The notes under the pieces are model-generated. The model had not been told where the DNA came from and did not search any database. It worked only from the letters and a program-made list of their open reading frames with translations. The position numbers and the translations under genes were made by a program. A DNA stretch of 64,000 nt from Prorocentrum cordatum (lineage: Eukaryota > Sar > Dinophyceae > Prorocentrales > Prorocentraceae): contig CAUYUJ010000670.1 of assembly GCA_963575745.1 (NCBI GenBank), positions 297,666 through 361,665 of the forward strand. The letters run 5' to 3'. How positions within the stretch are numbered: the first letter of the stretch is position 1; the number at the start of each line of letters is the position of its first letter. This document shows, in pieces, positions 9,893-19,426 of this stretch.

Positions 9893-10561
9893 ATGTGCGA
9901 TAGCAGCGCGGTGACACAGAAGGCCCCATGGCCCTCCAGATCGGTTGCCCGTCCACCGAAATGGGGAGAATACGAGGTCATTGAATGTGCGAAGTTGTTG
10001 CTCGATACACTGCCGCCCAAATGGAAGAGGATCGCAAAACATGGTCACAGCATCATATCGTGGGACCCCAAACACCCAGTCAGTGAGGACGACGTTGACA
10101 TGCACTTTCGCATCCTGTACCCTGTTGTCAAGCTTCATCCCGCCAAAGTTAGCTCGGCATATTTCTTGGCAGACGTGATCCTGGAGTTCGATGATATCCT
10201 GGATGGCGACTACTTCCAATCACTTAAGACTATGAGGGAGAAGATACAGGAGGCTGTGCAGATGGGGGCCCAATGGAAATCCTTATGGCAGAAAGCTCGA
10301 AAACTGTGGCGCCCCAGCTCCGGGTCCAAGAAAAACAATATCAAGGCACTCAAAAACATGATGCTGCCAGGTGACTCTCCTCGAGCTTGCCGGCAAGCCA
10401 TCGCTCAGGACGGCCCAAAAGAAGACATTCAACGACCCCGCTCTTCTTCCCATAATGTCATCCCTCTGTCTCCTCGCTGCCCCTCGTCCTACGAGGACGC
10501 CATGACCGTGGTGGAGACCCTGGAGGATAGTCTCGCTGGTTACCAAGGCGGGGCGGGGTAG
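9893..10561 (+). CDS. unrecognised protein or exon, up to 222 codons
   Basis: Protein-like from MCDSSAVTQKAPWP on, with a well-mixed core (GEYEVIECAKLLLDTLPPKW, HGHSIISWDPKHPVSEDDVD, FRILYPVVKLHP, ADVILEFDDILDGDYF, QSLKTMREKIQEAVQMGAQW). The core is rich in amphipathic helices. The last 50 residues (DGPKEDIQRPRSSS onward) look less constrained and may be intron read-through. No catalytic motif, signal peptide or membrane segment seen. Upstream in-frame sequence (9,611-9,890) is low-complexity Ser/Pro/Leu, so I start at the ATG at 9,893. Family not recognised. Confidence 0.55.
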   Translation: MCDSSAVTQKAPWPSRSVARPPKWGEYEVIECAKLLLDTLPPKWKRIAKHGHSIISWDPKHPVSEDDVDMHFRILYPVVKLHPAKVSSAYFLADVILEFDDILDGDYFQSLKTMREKIQEAVQMGAQWKSLWQKARKLWRPSSGSKKNNIKALKNMMLPGDSPRACRQAIAQDGPKEDIQRPRSSSHNVIPLSPRCPSSYEDAMTVVETLEDSLAGYQGGAG

Positions 10562-10604
10562 TCTGGCAAGGAAAAGAGGGGGGGGAATAGCTATATATAC
10601 ATAT

Positions 10605-10605
<1 letters not shown>

Positions 10606-10666
<61 letters not shown>

Positions 10667-10702
10667 ACAGAGAGATAAAGAGAGAGAGAGAGAGAGAGAG
10701 AT
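10606..10702. repeat. (GA)n microsatellite
   Basis: About 95 bases of almost pure GA with one ACACAC interruption and one ATAAA interruption. It sits in the spacer between two coding segments. From here to 11,021 the DNA is C/T-rich, with short repeats of TTCGCTGCCCCTCCACC (10,880-10,940). Confidence 0.9.
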
Positions 10703-11021
10703 ACATAGTTCGTGCGTGGAAGGATCAGGAGGGTGGGGGAGAGTAATCACGAGCCTGGCTGACCTCCGCTTCTCTTCTGACTGACCTCCCCATCTCCCTA
10801 CTTCCCCGATTGACTTCTTCCCATCTCCCTCCAGCGTCAAAGTCGAGTGTCTCCATCCTCTTCAACGGTGCTCCCCTTCTCCTTCGCTGCCCCTCCACCT
10901 CCACATCCACCTCCCTTCGCTGCCCCTCCACCGCCCCTCCGCATCCACCTCCACCTCCACTTCCACCCTTACTTCGCGCCCCGGCGGCGCGGGAGGTGAC
11001 CGCGACACGGAGCCCGAGGAC

Positions 11022-12500
11022 ATGTCGGACACGGACCTCGAGGGCAAGCTCGGAGACGTCTCGACCCAGCTGGGAGAGCCGCTCGATGACAGCTGGGAGG
11101 AAGGAGAGCCCGTCGATGACAGCTTGGTGCCAGGAGAAACCCTCGGTGACAGCTTGGTGCCAGGAGAGACCCTCGGTGACAGCTGGAAGCCAGGAGAGAC
11201 CCTCATGGACAGCTTGCCAGGAGAGACCCTGATGGACAGCTTGGGGCCAGGAGCGCCCCTCATGGACGACTCGCAGCTAGGAGCGCCCCTCATGGACATC
11301 TTGGAGCCCCTCCAGGACAGCATGGAGCCCCTCCAGGACAGCATGGAGCCCCTCCAGGACAGCAGGATCTATGACGATGGGTCCCAGCCAGAGACGTACA
11401 TGGGTTCGGCAAGTGCTGCTCCTGCGTGGTGGGACGAGGAGCTCATAGTAGTCGACTCGGACGACGGCGGCGCAGACCTGGCATGCGAGACGACGCAGAT
11501 GCTCGGCATCACGGGCGAGGAGCTGGACTTCGAGAAGGATCCTGCCGACGTTGCAGCGACTAAGTCGGCCTTGACTGTGCCGATGCCAACTACCCCGAAG
11601 CATGCTCGCAGCATGGCGACAGCGTTGCGCCAAATGACGTTCCCGCCAGTGGATGTCCTGGCGCAGGGCAAGCTGCAGGAGACGCTACCGAAAGCAAAGG
11701 CGAAGGAGACGAAGCCTGGCGAGAAGCCGACCAAGAAGGCTAACTTCACCAAGGGCGCAAAAGGACCGCCCAAGCTAGCGAAGGCGATGCAAAAGCACAT
11801 CAAGCGCAGGATTACGACCAAGCGGGCGCCAGCTCCCGGCCAGAGCGACAAGCCTGGAGAGGCCGTCGGATGGTTCGCCGAGGAAGCCGCGGAGGAGTAC
11901 CAGGAGGACGAGGGCGAATGCGAGTACCAGGAGGACGAGGGCGCCGATGAGTACCAGAAGGACGATGGCGCCGATGAGTACCAGGAGGACGATGGCGAAT
12001 GCGAGTACCAGGAGGACGAGGGCGCCGATGAGTACCAGAAGGACGATGGCGCCGATGAGTACTAGGAGGACGATGGAGCCGATGAGTACCAGGAGGACAA
12101 GGAGTACCATGAGGGCGCCGATGAGTACCAGGAGGGCGAGCCGATGGACGCAGACACCCTGCCCTGGGCGCCCGGCGAGCCATGGGTGGCTGGGCCAGCG
12201 GAGGCTGAGCGAACAATGGCCGAGATCCCCTCGGACATGCCATATGCGGCAGTGCCTCAGGTAGAGAGGACGGGTCGCCTCTCGTACACGATCAAGGATG
12301 ACAGCGACTCTGCGGTCGAGGTCCTCTTGCACGGCAAGGCGTTCAAGGTGAAGAAGAACCAGGGCATGAAGGTCAAGGGCCACGAGTGGTTCTTCAGTTG
12401 GGCGAAGATGGGCGGCATCGAGAAGGCGTGGGCGGCCTGCAGCAACGCCGTCGACTGGTGGGTGCAGGACTGGTGGCCAGACCAGGAAGGCTCCCCGTGA
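11022..12500 (+). pseudogene. acidic repeat protein, frame interrupted by one TAG
   Basis: The frame is open for 1,479 bases except for one TAG at 12,063-12,065. N-terminal part: imperfect repeats (GETLGDSLVP, GETLMDSL, GAPLMD, EPLQDSM three times). Middle: ordinary sequence (AWWDEELIVVDSDDGGADL, TALRQMTFPPVDVLAQGK) then a Lys-rich basic stretch. From about residue 287, a 27-bp tandem repeat encodes EYQEDEGAD-type units; in the seventh the CAG (Gln) is TAG. After it the same frame continues in clearly protein-like sequence (GRLSYTIKDDSDSAVEVLLH, KAFKVKKNQGMKVKGHEWFF, AVDWWVQDWWPDQEG). Alternatives: a 347-residue truncated protein, a recent nonsense allele, readthrough, or a base error. Family not recognised. 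Confidence 0.6.
11884..12150 (+). repeat. 27-bp coding minisatellite
   Basis: About nine tandem units encode nine residues each (EYQEDEGEC, EYQEDEGAD, EYQKDDGAD and variants), ending in a 39-bp variant (EYQEDKEYHEGAD). The array preserves frame throughout except for the C-to-T change that makes TAG at 12,063. Confidence 0.85.
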
Positions 12501-13478
12501 GGCTGGGCTCGGCTAGAGCCCCCACCCCTATTCTTACCTCAAGCCTCCCTCCAGCCTCCACCCATCTCGCTTCCCTGCAACCTCCCTTCTCGCTTCCCTT
12601 GTCCCTCCCTCCTTCCATCCAACCTCCCTCCTGCCCACCATCCAGCCTCGCGTCCTCCTTCTCTCCCTCCAGCCCCAGTGCTCTTCCTGTCTTTCTCGCT
12701 CCGTGCCTCTCCATTCCCCTGGGACTTCAGAAAGATTCCCTGCGCTTTGAAGCAGGGTCAATTCTAATTGAGGGGCGCGCGAACACACATGTGTCACAAG
12801 GTGCGCGTGCAGGGGAAGGGGGCGAGAAAAGCTATTGTTCTTCCCCTCAGCTGGCCTAGTCAGCTCGAGGATGTAAGGGATGGGTGTCCAGGGCGCGCCA
12901 GCTTTGAGTAGGTCCAGGGGGCGCCCGGAAGAGCGTGAAGGGAGATTGAGGGGGATGGCGAGCATGAGAAGAGGTGGGGGCCCCCAACCCTGCGCTCCCA
13001 GGTCCAGGGGGGGCAACGCAGATCCACGATCCTGGCTAAGACTATCCCTGGCCCTGGGATCGGTGCATGTGCCGTCCTGGCCAAGCCAGGGGGCGCTCAC
13101 GCATGCGACGATCCCGGGCCGAGGGTAGGCCTGGCCAGGATCGGAGGGACAGTAGGTGGGTTTAGAGTGTGTGGCGACGCTCGGAAAGATGAGGACGGGG
13201 AGGGGTATGGAAATGGGCGAGCAGAGGGCGGAGGAGGGCGATGGGGGGGATCAGGAGGAGGGGGATGAGGAGGAGTAAAAGGAGCAAGCAATCAGGGGCT
13301 TGGCCGAGCAGGTCAGCAGATAAGCCCCACCCCCCTCTTTGGGGGATGATTGCCCCCCCCCCTTTGGTGGCTTATTGGCGCCCCAGATCAGTGAAGCCGC
13401 AGTGGGCTCGAGCGGCGTCTGATCTCTCTCCTACTTTGCTGCCTTCCTAAACGCGCCCACTGAGTAGAGACACTTACC
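12501..13478. other. non-coding spacer, C/T-rich then G/A-rich
   Basis: 12,530-12,720 is almost pure CCTCC/TTCC; 13,140-13,290 is G/A-rich. In between, two GTCCAGGGGG(G/C)GC stretches (12,911 and 13,001) form a small direct repeat. No gene recognised. Such tracts resemble the polypyrimidine-rich introns expected around the coding segments. Confidence 0.5.
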
Positions 13479-14399
13479 ATGGGTAAGACGGCGCCCCTCG
13501 AGGCCGCCAAGATCCGCTTCAAAGGGGGTGCAAAGGCAGGGCCCCAGCACTCCGAGCGCGGCAGCATCATTCTCAAATCGCTCATGCTCAACAAGGCTCC
13601 AGCCACATTCTTGTTCATCGTGAGCATGTTGCTCTCCGGCCTGAGCGACGTCGACGGCCTGGACAGCGTTGAAGCATTCGCTGGGTACAAGGCCATCACG
13701 AACGCCTACCGCAGGAACAACTACAAGGCTGTAAGTTTAGAGTATAACGACGATGAGCTGTTCCAGAACGTGCTCACAGACGAGGGCTTCGCACATTGGG
13801 TTGCCCAGTACTTGCGTCTCAAGCCTGGCGGCGCCAGCAACGCGGGCATAGTGTGCAGCAGTTGGGTGTTCATTTGCATGGGTAGCAGCGGCAGACGTAT
13901 GTGGAAGCCTTTAGGGAACACTAGGAAGGAATATGTTCGCGATGGGAACTTAATGGTTTCACGACAGGTGCTGCTGGTACTAATTCTGATTGCGAAAGGG
14001 GTGTTCTGGTTGTGGGAACAGCTCATGTCGTCGCTGATGCCCTTTCATCCTCGCTTCAAATGGTTGCTCAAGACGTTCGGGGTGTACCGCCAGTTCGTGT
14101 GGTTGGGGGCGTATGGAGCGCCTTCGAGAAAGGGTATCTTCCTGTGGTCCATGCACCCAGAGGTGAAGGAGCTCTACCGCCCGCTCCCCAATGGATTCAG
14201 GGGCTCCGGGGACCTGGTCATAGTGGACAACAATGGTGGTATCGCAGGGGCAAAGGGTAAGCTCAAGGAGAGTCAGACTTATCCACCAGCCTTCGGCAGA
14301 GCGGTGGCGAACCTGTACATGAAGCACGAGGCCTCCTTCATCATGCGAGCCCAGGAGGCCCAGGCAGCTGCGCAAACCAAAATGAGGAGGAGTCGATGA
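13479..14399 (+). CDS. SAM-dependent methyltransferase-like protein, 306 aa
   Basis: The ATG sits in a good context (TTACCATGG) and opens a frame of fully protein-like sequence. Residues 64-69 VEAFAG resemble the SAM-binding motif I of C5-cytosine-type methyltransferases; 87-89 LEY fits the acidic motif II position; CSSW at 126-129 sits where the catalytic Pro-Cys motif IV lies; 179-182 WEQL resembles the family's WEQP. I recall many dinoflagellate proteins with this pattern (FAG...PGG...CSSWV...GNxMVSR...LWEQP...HP). Residues 40-56 are hydrophobic and might be a membrane segment, or simply part of the fold. The substrate (DNA, RNA or none) is unknown. The GTAAGT at 13,732 lies inside continuous coding sequence and is not used as a donor here. 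Confidence 0.68.
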   Translation: MGKTAPLEAAKIRFKGGAKAGPQHSERGSIILKSLMLNKAPATFLFIVSMLLSGLSDVDGLDSVEAFAGYKAITNAYRRNNYKAVSLEYNDDELFQNVLTDEGFAHWVAQYLRLKPGGASNAGIVCSSWVFICMGSSGRRMWKPLGNTRKEYVRDGNLMVSRQVLLVLILIAKGVFWLWEQLMSSLMPFHPRFKWLLKTFGVYRQFVWLGAYGAPSRKGIFLWSMHPEVKELYRPLPNGFRGSGDLVIVDNNGGIAGAKGKLKESQTYPPAFGRAVANLYMKHEASFIMRAQEAQAAAQTKMRRSR

Positions 14400-16043
14400 A
14401 AGTGAATGAGAACTGAGGGAAGCGGGAGGAGGGACTGGGGGAGGGGAGATGGGGACTGGAGAGAAGGGGCGGATAGAAGGGGGATGAGAGGAGAGGAGAG
14501 GGGAAGATGGTGGGGGGAAGGGAGGGGCAGGAGTGAGGAGAGGATGGGTAAGATAGAGGCGGGGAGGTGTGTCCGATCCCTGAGGCCAAGCTGAAAGCAA
14601 CACCGATGCCCGAGACGGTCTTCAGACATTTGCATTGGGTCGCCGGTGCCGCATGCCACCCACTCCTGCATGCATGAGTCAAATAGTAAGGCCTGCAGCG
14701 CCATCGATATAGCCCATCTCCAGGGCCACCCCCGCCCCCGCATGACTCAAGCCATGTTAAGAGTGGGTAGCTGGGCAGCTCGAGTGCCGCAGTGCGAATG
14801 GGCGATCGAAGGTGGTCGAGCTCGAAATGACGCCTACCAAGAGGTGGGACGATGCCAAGCTCAAGTCTGTGTATCAATTTCTTTGCAACTGCAAGTAGTG
14901 GGCCTGCCAATGTGCGCACAATTACTTTAGCCTGTGCATATGCAGACTCTATGCGCCCGCGTGCGTATGCGCATGCCCGGGAGCTCTAATTGCACGTTGC
15001 AAGCTTAAGGCATGTATAATGCATTGGGATGGGCACTGCGCGGTGATGATAACAAGCTAGCAGTTTGCAAGTTGCAAGTATCGGTCGGTGTGTGCGGGAC
15101 GTTAGTCGTGACGCAAAGAGCCTCCACCGTTATGACAGGACCCATGAGGGAGTAAGAGGTGCGGGGCGCGGACCCCTCAGAGCCCCTGGGCCATGGCCAG
15201 GGCAATTATCCCCCTAAGGTGCATAAGCCACTAAGAGCCCCTTCCCATGGAGTCATGAGAGGCGTGAGATGCCCCAGCCCCCGGCTCAGAGCGTCGCGGG
15301 AACAAGATCCGCCGCCCAACCTCTCGCTGGGAGGGTCGACCGCTACCCCGCTTATGAGGTCTAGGCTTTGGGAGTGCCCTCATCACTCAGAGCGTCTTTC
15401 AACCATCTCGTCTTCCCCTCCCAACTCATGCCATCTTATCCCACCCTTTCCAATTCACCCCTGCCTCTCCCCTCCCATCACTCACGGGCTTGAGGAACAT
15501 GCGGGAATGCCTAGGATGTGAGAGCCCTACTCCTAGAAGCCGCGTGGCGGCCGTCATTCCGCTGCCCCCTGTAGGAGAGGTCTCGGCTTTGAGTACTATC
15601 CCATCGCCTCCGACACATCGCCCACTGTTCCATCCCCTTTCTTACCTCCCAGTCCCTCAGTATATCCTTTCATCTCCCCCATCCCGCCCCTCGCTCCTCG
15701 TCCTCACCGCTCCCACCCCATCCCGCCCCACGCCATCCCATCCCCTGCCGATCCCACTCAGCTCCTGATTCTGGGCTTCCCCTCTTCGCGCGGCCAGGTA
15801 CCATGCATGCATGATCAAGAAGTGCAAGGCCGCATGGGGAGGCACGCCCACTGCCGCTCCGCGCGCCGCGGGGTCGGGGCCTGAAAAACCGAGAACCGAG
15901 AAGTAGGCGTGAACACCCGCGAAATCGGCGCGCCTAAGCGAGAAATTTATCGCTTCTCGCCATCCCCACTCGAAGAGAATCTTTTTTTTTTAAAATAAAA
16001 AAAAAAGGCCATGGGAATGTGATCTCGTGTCCATGGATGAAGT
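14400..16043. other. non-coding spacer
   Basis: G/A-rich to 14,560, then mixed sequence without a convincing frame. 15,380-15,480 and 15,600-15,770 are C/T-rich. A T9/A8-A10 run at 15,981-16,008 precedes the 8-bp repeat. Nothing recognisable as a gene or RNA. Confidence 0.5.
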
Positions 16044-16512
16044 CCTCGGCTTCTCGGATTCTCGGGTTCTCTGGGTCTCGGGTGCTCGGATTCGTGTTAT
16101 CGGATTCTCGGTTTCTCGGGTTCTCGGGTTCTCGGATCTCGGGTTCTCAGATTCTCGGGTTCTCGGATTCTCGGATTCTCAGGTTCTCGGGTTCTCGGGT
16201 TCTCGGTATCTCGGATTCTCGGATTCTCTGGGTCTCGGGTGCTCGGATTCGTGTTATCGGATTCTCGGGTTCTCTGGTTCTCGGGCTCTCGGATCTCGGC
16301 TTCTCAGATTCTCGGGTTCTCGGGTTCTCGGATTCTCAGGTTCTCGGGTTCTCGGGTTCTCGGGTTCTCGGGTTCTCGGCATCTCGGGTTCTCGGGTTCT
16401 CGGGTTCTCGGGTTCTCGGGTTCTCGGGTTCTCGGGTTCTCGGGTTCTCGGGTTCTCGGGTTCTCGGTATCTCGGTTTCTCGGGTTCTCGGGTTCTCGGG
16501 TTCTCGGATGCT
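16044..16512. repeat. 8-bp tandem repeat TTCTCGGG
   Basis: About 470 bases of TTCTCGGG with variants TTCTCGGA, TTCTCTGG and ATCTCGGA/T. A higher-order block of roughly 190 bases containing GTGCTCGGATTCGTGTTATC occurs twice (16,080 and 16,239). All three frames read as long ORFs on both strands (GFSGSRVL, 24 bases per cycle) only because 8 is not a multiple of 3; this is not evidence of coding. Confidence 0.92.
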
Positions 16513-16600
16513 CAGCCAAATTCCGACCTCCCCCACTCAGCTGTCTTCGCGCGGCCTTCTGTGCTCAAGTATGTGCCTAGACCAACGTGCACCCACACAT

Positions 16601-17380
16601 ATGCCAGAGATACAGCGTCGTTTATCAGCGATGTTCGGAACCCTCGCCAAAGGCAAGCCCCGCGGCCCGCCCCCTCAGCAGAATTCCCTGGTGCCGACGC
16701 AGTCGCTCAAGGGCGGCAAGAGCAAGGCGGGCGCTGACGCATCAGGCAAGGGGAAGGTCGCCCCGAAAGCCGCGAGCAAGAGCTCCGAGGGCAAGGGCAA
16801 GGTGGGCGCTGACGCATCAGGCAATGGGAAGGTCGCCCCGAAAGCCATGAGCTCCGAGGGCAAGGGCACTGAGCCGAAGGGCGTGGCGAAGGGCTCGGCG
16901 AAGGGCAAGGTCGACTCATCGAAGTGCGTGGCGAAGGGGAAGGTCGAGGTGTCGAAGGGCAAGGTCGATGGTTCGAAGGGCGCTGTCAAGGGCGCGAAGA
17001 GCGCGGCAAAGGGTAAGGAGTCCGGGGCGCCAGAGGTCACGAGTCTGCCAGCCGTTCCGCCCGCGCACCCGGGGGCGCCAGAAATGACCCCGCCGCCCGC
17101 AGAGAAAGCAAGATCGCCAGCCACGCCAGCCAGCCAGATGAGCCCGCCAGCCACGCCAGTGCGCACCGCAGCCAAAACGATCTCCCCGGACCATAGCCCG
17201 ATGATCAAGCCCGAGTTGTCCAAAGCTGGCGCCCCGGTGCTGACGCCGCCGCCAGTGGGGCCGCCAGCCCAGCCCGCCATCAGGACAGCTTGCTCAATCC
17301 TCGATTGCCTCCCTCTTCTGTGCCCTCACCTGCACCCTCCTTGCCTTGCTCTGCGACCTTCCCCCTCGTGCTTTATTTGA
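16601..17380 (+). CDS. lysine/glycine/proline-rich protein or exon
   Basis: The frame leaves the 8-bp repeat and becomes protein-like at MPEIQRRLSAMFGTLAKGKP. It contains a 27-codon duplication (ADASGKGKVAPKA, then ADASGNGKVAPKA), GKGKV/KGSAKGKV-type basic repeats (about residues 50-145), then a Pro/Ala-rich low-complexity C-terminal part with PATPASQMSPPATPV. The last 33 residues (from SILDCLPLLCP) look like read-through into C/T-rich non-coding sequence, so an exon boundary near 17,285 is likely. Composition suggests a disordered basic, possibly nucleic-acid-binding tail. Family not recognised. The start could be upstream in another exon. Confidence 0.5.
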   Translation: MPEIQRRLSAMFGTLAKGKPRGPPPQQNSLVPTQSLKGGKSKAGADASGKGKVAPKAASKSSEGKGKVGADASGNGKVAPKAMSSEGKGTEPKGVAKGSAKGKVDSSKCVAKGKVEVSKGKVDGSKGAVKGAKSAAKGKESGAPEVTSLPAVPPAHPGAPEMTPPPAEKARSPATPASQMSPPATPVRTAAKTISPDHSPMIKPELSKAGAPVLTPPPVGPPAQPAIRTACSILDCLPLLCPHLHPPCLALRPSPSCFI

Positions 17381-17471
17381 GCTGCCCCTGCTCTGCTCCT
17401 CCTGCAACAATCCTTGCTACTGATCTGCATTTCTCCCATGCTCCCCATGCCTCGCGAGGAAGAGGGCTGCC

Positions 17472-17594
17472 ATGGACAAGGACGCATTTCTGGCCATGGT
17501 AGAGAAGTCCGCGCGCCTGAACGGTTTAGACATGGGCGAGTTGTTCCCCCCCCAGCCGCCCCAGGAGGAGGACCCTGGCAATCCAACAAGTTGA
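17472..17594 (+). CDS. short coding segment, 40 codons, probably an exon
   Basis: It reads MDKDAFLAMVEKSARLNGLD then MGELFPPQPPQEEDPGNPTS and stop. The composition is protein-like with an amphipathic start, and the ATG context (GCCATGG) is good. It lies 257 bases upstream of a strong 3' splice-site candidate at 17,850. The simplest reading is a first or internal exon whose last codons join the segment starting at 17,852; the donor is not obvious, as expected given the relaxed dinoflagellate donor sites. A 15-bp repeat (GATGGTGAGGAGGGA, about six copies, 17,607-17,675) fills the putative intron. Confidence 0.45.
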   Translation: MDKDAFLAMVEKSARLNGLDMGELFPPQPPQEEDPGNPTS

Positions 17595-17851
17595 AAGTGG
17601 AGGAAGAGGGATGGTGAGGAGGGATGGTGAGGAGGGATGGCGAGGAGGGATGGCGAGGAGGGATGGTGAGGAAGGATGTTGAAGAGGATCCACTCCATCA
17701 ATTCAAAGATCGAGGGGTAAGGTGTTTTTTCAATTGGAATTCTTGGGGTGTGGGGCGTGGGGGCAGGTGATATGGCCCCAGGGCCCAGGGGCCCAATGAA
17801 ACTTGTGACGTCTGAAACAGTTTGTTGAGATCCGCCCTGATGCCCTGACAG

Positions 17852-19426
17852 GACGCTGAGGCCCTGGAGCGCCTGGCAGAAGAAGCGCTGGTGGGTACAG
17901 CGACGCCTCCACTCGCAGAGGCCGACGAGCCCATGCCTCTCGCCGACGACAAAGACGGCGACTGGTGGGCCTCCACAGGCCATGATCGTCTTGCAGAGCC
18001 AGCCCCTGAGCCAGAGACCGAGGACGGCGCGCCGCCCACCGAGGAGTGTCTTGAGGCTGGCGGGTGGGACGGTGAAGGTGAATACTTGCCCGAGGATGGT
18101 GGAGCCGATGGCGAGTACGACGAGCTCGAGGAGTCCTTGACCGAGCTCCAGGAGGAGGTGGAGGAGGCCGCAGGCGAGTGGTGCCCAGAGGACGGCGCTG
18201 CAGAAGAGGTAGACGCCGCTGGCGGGGACGTCGCTGGCGGGAACGCCGCTGATGGGGAGGGCGCCGCTGGTGGCATCGCTGACGGGGTCACTTCCAACGT
18301 GGGCGCCGCCCCGGGGTCTTTGCAGAAGCTCCAGCAGGCCGCCGCTGACATCAAGAAGAAGACCGACGACGAGGACCCGAACTCAACCACGCACCACGCG
18401 GCGTACTGTCGCTTCCTCCGCGTCTGCGCCAACAAGAGGAAATTTCCTGATTCCTTGATAGCGGAATGGAAGAGTGATAAGAGGGGGCTATTCAAGGCGT
18501 GGTTGCAACACGGGGAATGCATCGCATCGGTGGAGCTGTACTACAAGCGCGCGCGCGAAGTCAAGGAGACGCTCAAACAGCTCTTCGGCTTCAGGACGCG
18601 CGATGACTTGCTCACGATGTACCACGGCAACGAGGCGAAAATCGACGCTCTGATCGAGACCAAGATCAAGAAGAAGCTCTACCGCAAGCACCCGGAGTTC
18701 CCGCACGACCCAGACATGTGGCAATACTACGTCATGCTCGACACCACCTTCTCGCACGAAGACTCGACGCTGGACGCGCTGTCCATGGAGCTGACTGGGT
18801 CGGTAAGCCAAGAGGATGCTGGCGAGATGTTCGAGTCAGGAGTGAGCCGCGGCTTGGCCGCTTCTGGGGAAGCCCAAGCCGAAGCCATGCTGACATCGGC
18901 TGAGCCCGAGGCCTCGACGGGCAAGGGCAGCAAGAACGGCAAGAACGGCAAGAACGGCAAGAACAGCAAGAAGGGCACCCCGGGCAAAGGCGGCAAGGAC
19001 AGCACCCCGGGCAAGGGCGGCAAGGACGGCAAGAGCAAGAAGGGGAAGGGCGGCGAGGACGGCACGAACAATAAGGGCACAGAGAAGACCCCCGCAAGCA
19101 TGATCAAGACCCTCACCGCTGCAGTCCTGAAGGAGATGGGCGACTCGAAGAAGTACGCTATTCAGCTCCAGGGCATGGAGTGCCAAGATCAGTTGGCCTC
19201 GCAGATGCGCGCCCACTCCACCCGCCTGGAGTCATTTGCCGTGGAGCTCCAGGCCCTGACGAATGGCACGCCGACGGAGGAGCAGGCGACGAAGGTGTCG
19301 AACCAGTACAACATGTGGAACACCTGGTATGCGAAGAAGGCCTCCATCGCAATCGCCACGTGCAGGGCGGCCGCGAAGGAGAAGGCAGCCGCGGCTGCGG
19401 CCGAGGCAGCCGAGGAGGAGGCATGA
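17852..19426 (+). CDS. Glu-rich / Lys-Gly-rich protein of a dinoflagellate-type family, 524 codons
   Basis: The frame is closed by a TGA just before CAG|GAC, so an exon starting at 17,852 after an AG is likely (DAEALERLAEEALVGTATPP). Layout: acidic Pro/Glu/Ala-rich N-terminus (1-160), a compact domain (about 170-300: THHAAYCRFLRVCANKRKFP, DKRGLFKAWLQHGECIASVE, TRDDLLTMYHGNEAKIDAL), a Lys/Gly low-complexity linker (GSKNGKNGKNGKNSKKG; about 350-410), then a helical C-terminal domain (KTLTAAVLKEMGDSKKYAI, NQYNMWNTWYAKKASIAIAT) ending in Ala/Glu-rich sequence. I recall 'CRFLR...KLFxxWLxxGED' domains from many unnamed dinoflagellate proteins; no function is known to me. It sits between the Lys-rich segment and the segments at 20.7-22.9 kb, all on one strand. 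Confidence 0.62.
   Translation, partial: DAEALERLAEEALVGTATPPLAEADEPMPLADDKDGDWWASTGHDRLAEPAPEPETEDGAPPTEECLEAGGWDGEGEYLPEDGGADGEYDELEESLTELQEEVEEAAGEWCPEDGAAEEVDAAGGDVAGGNAADGEGAAGGIADGVTSNVGAAPGSLQKLQQAAADIKKKTDDEDPNSTTHHAAYCRFLRVCANKRKFPDSLIAEWKSDKRGLFKAWLQHGECIASVELYYKRAREVKETLKQLFGFRTRDDLLTMYHGNEAKIDALIETKIKKKLYRKHPEFPHDPDMWQYYVMLDTTFSHEDSTLDALSMELTGSVSQEDAGEMFESGVSRGLAASGEAQAEAMLTSAEPEASTGKGSKNGKNGKNGKNSKKGTPGKGGKDSTPGKGGKDGKSKKGKGGEDGTNNKGTEKTPASMIKTLTAAVLKEMGDSKKYAIQLQGMECQDQLASQMRAHSTRLESFAVELQALTNGTPTEEQATKVSNQYNMWNTWYAKKASIAIATCRAAAKEKAAAAAAEAAEEEA

Noticed and set aside
16044-16512. Telomere-like repeat
   Set aside because: The unit TTCTCGGG differs from the usual plant/protist TTTAGGG type, and the array is internal with coding sequence on both sides.
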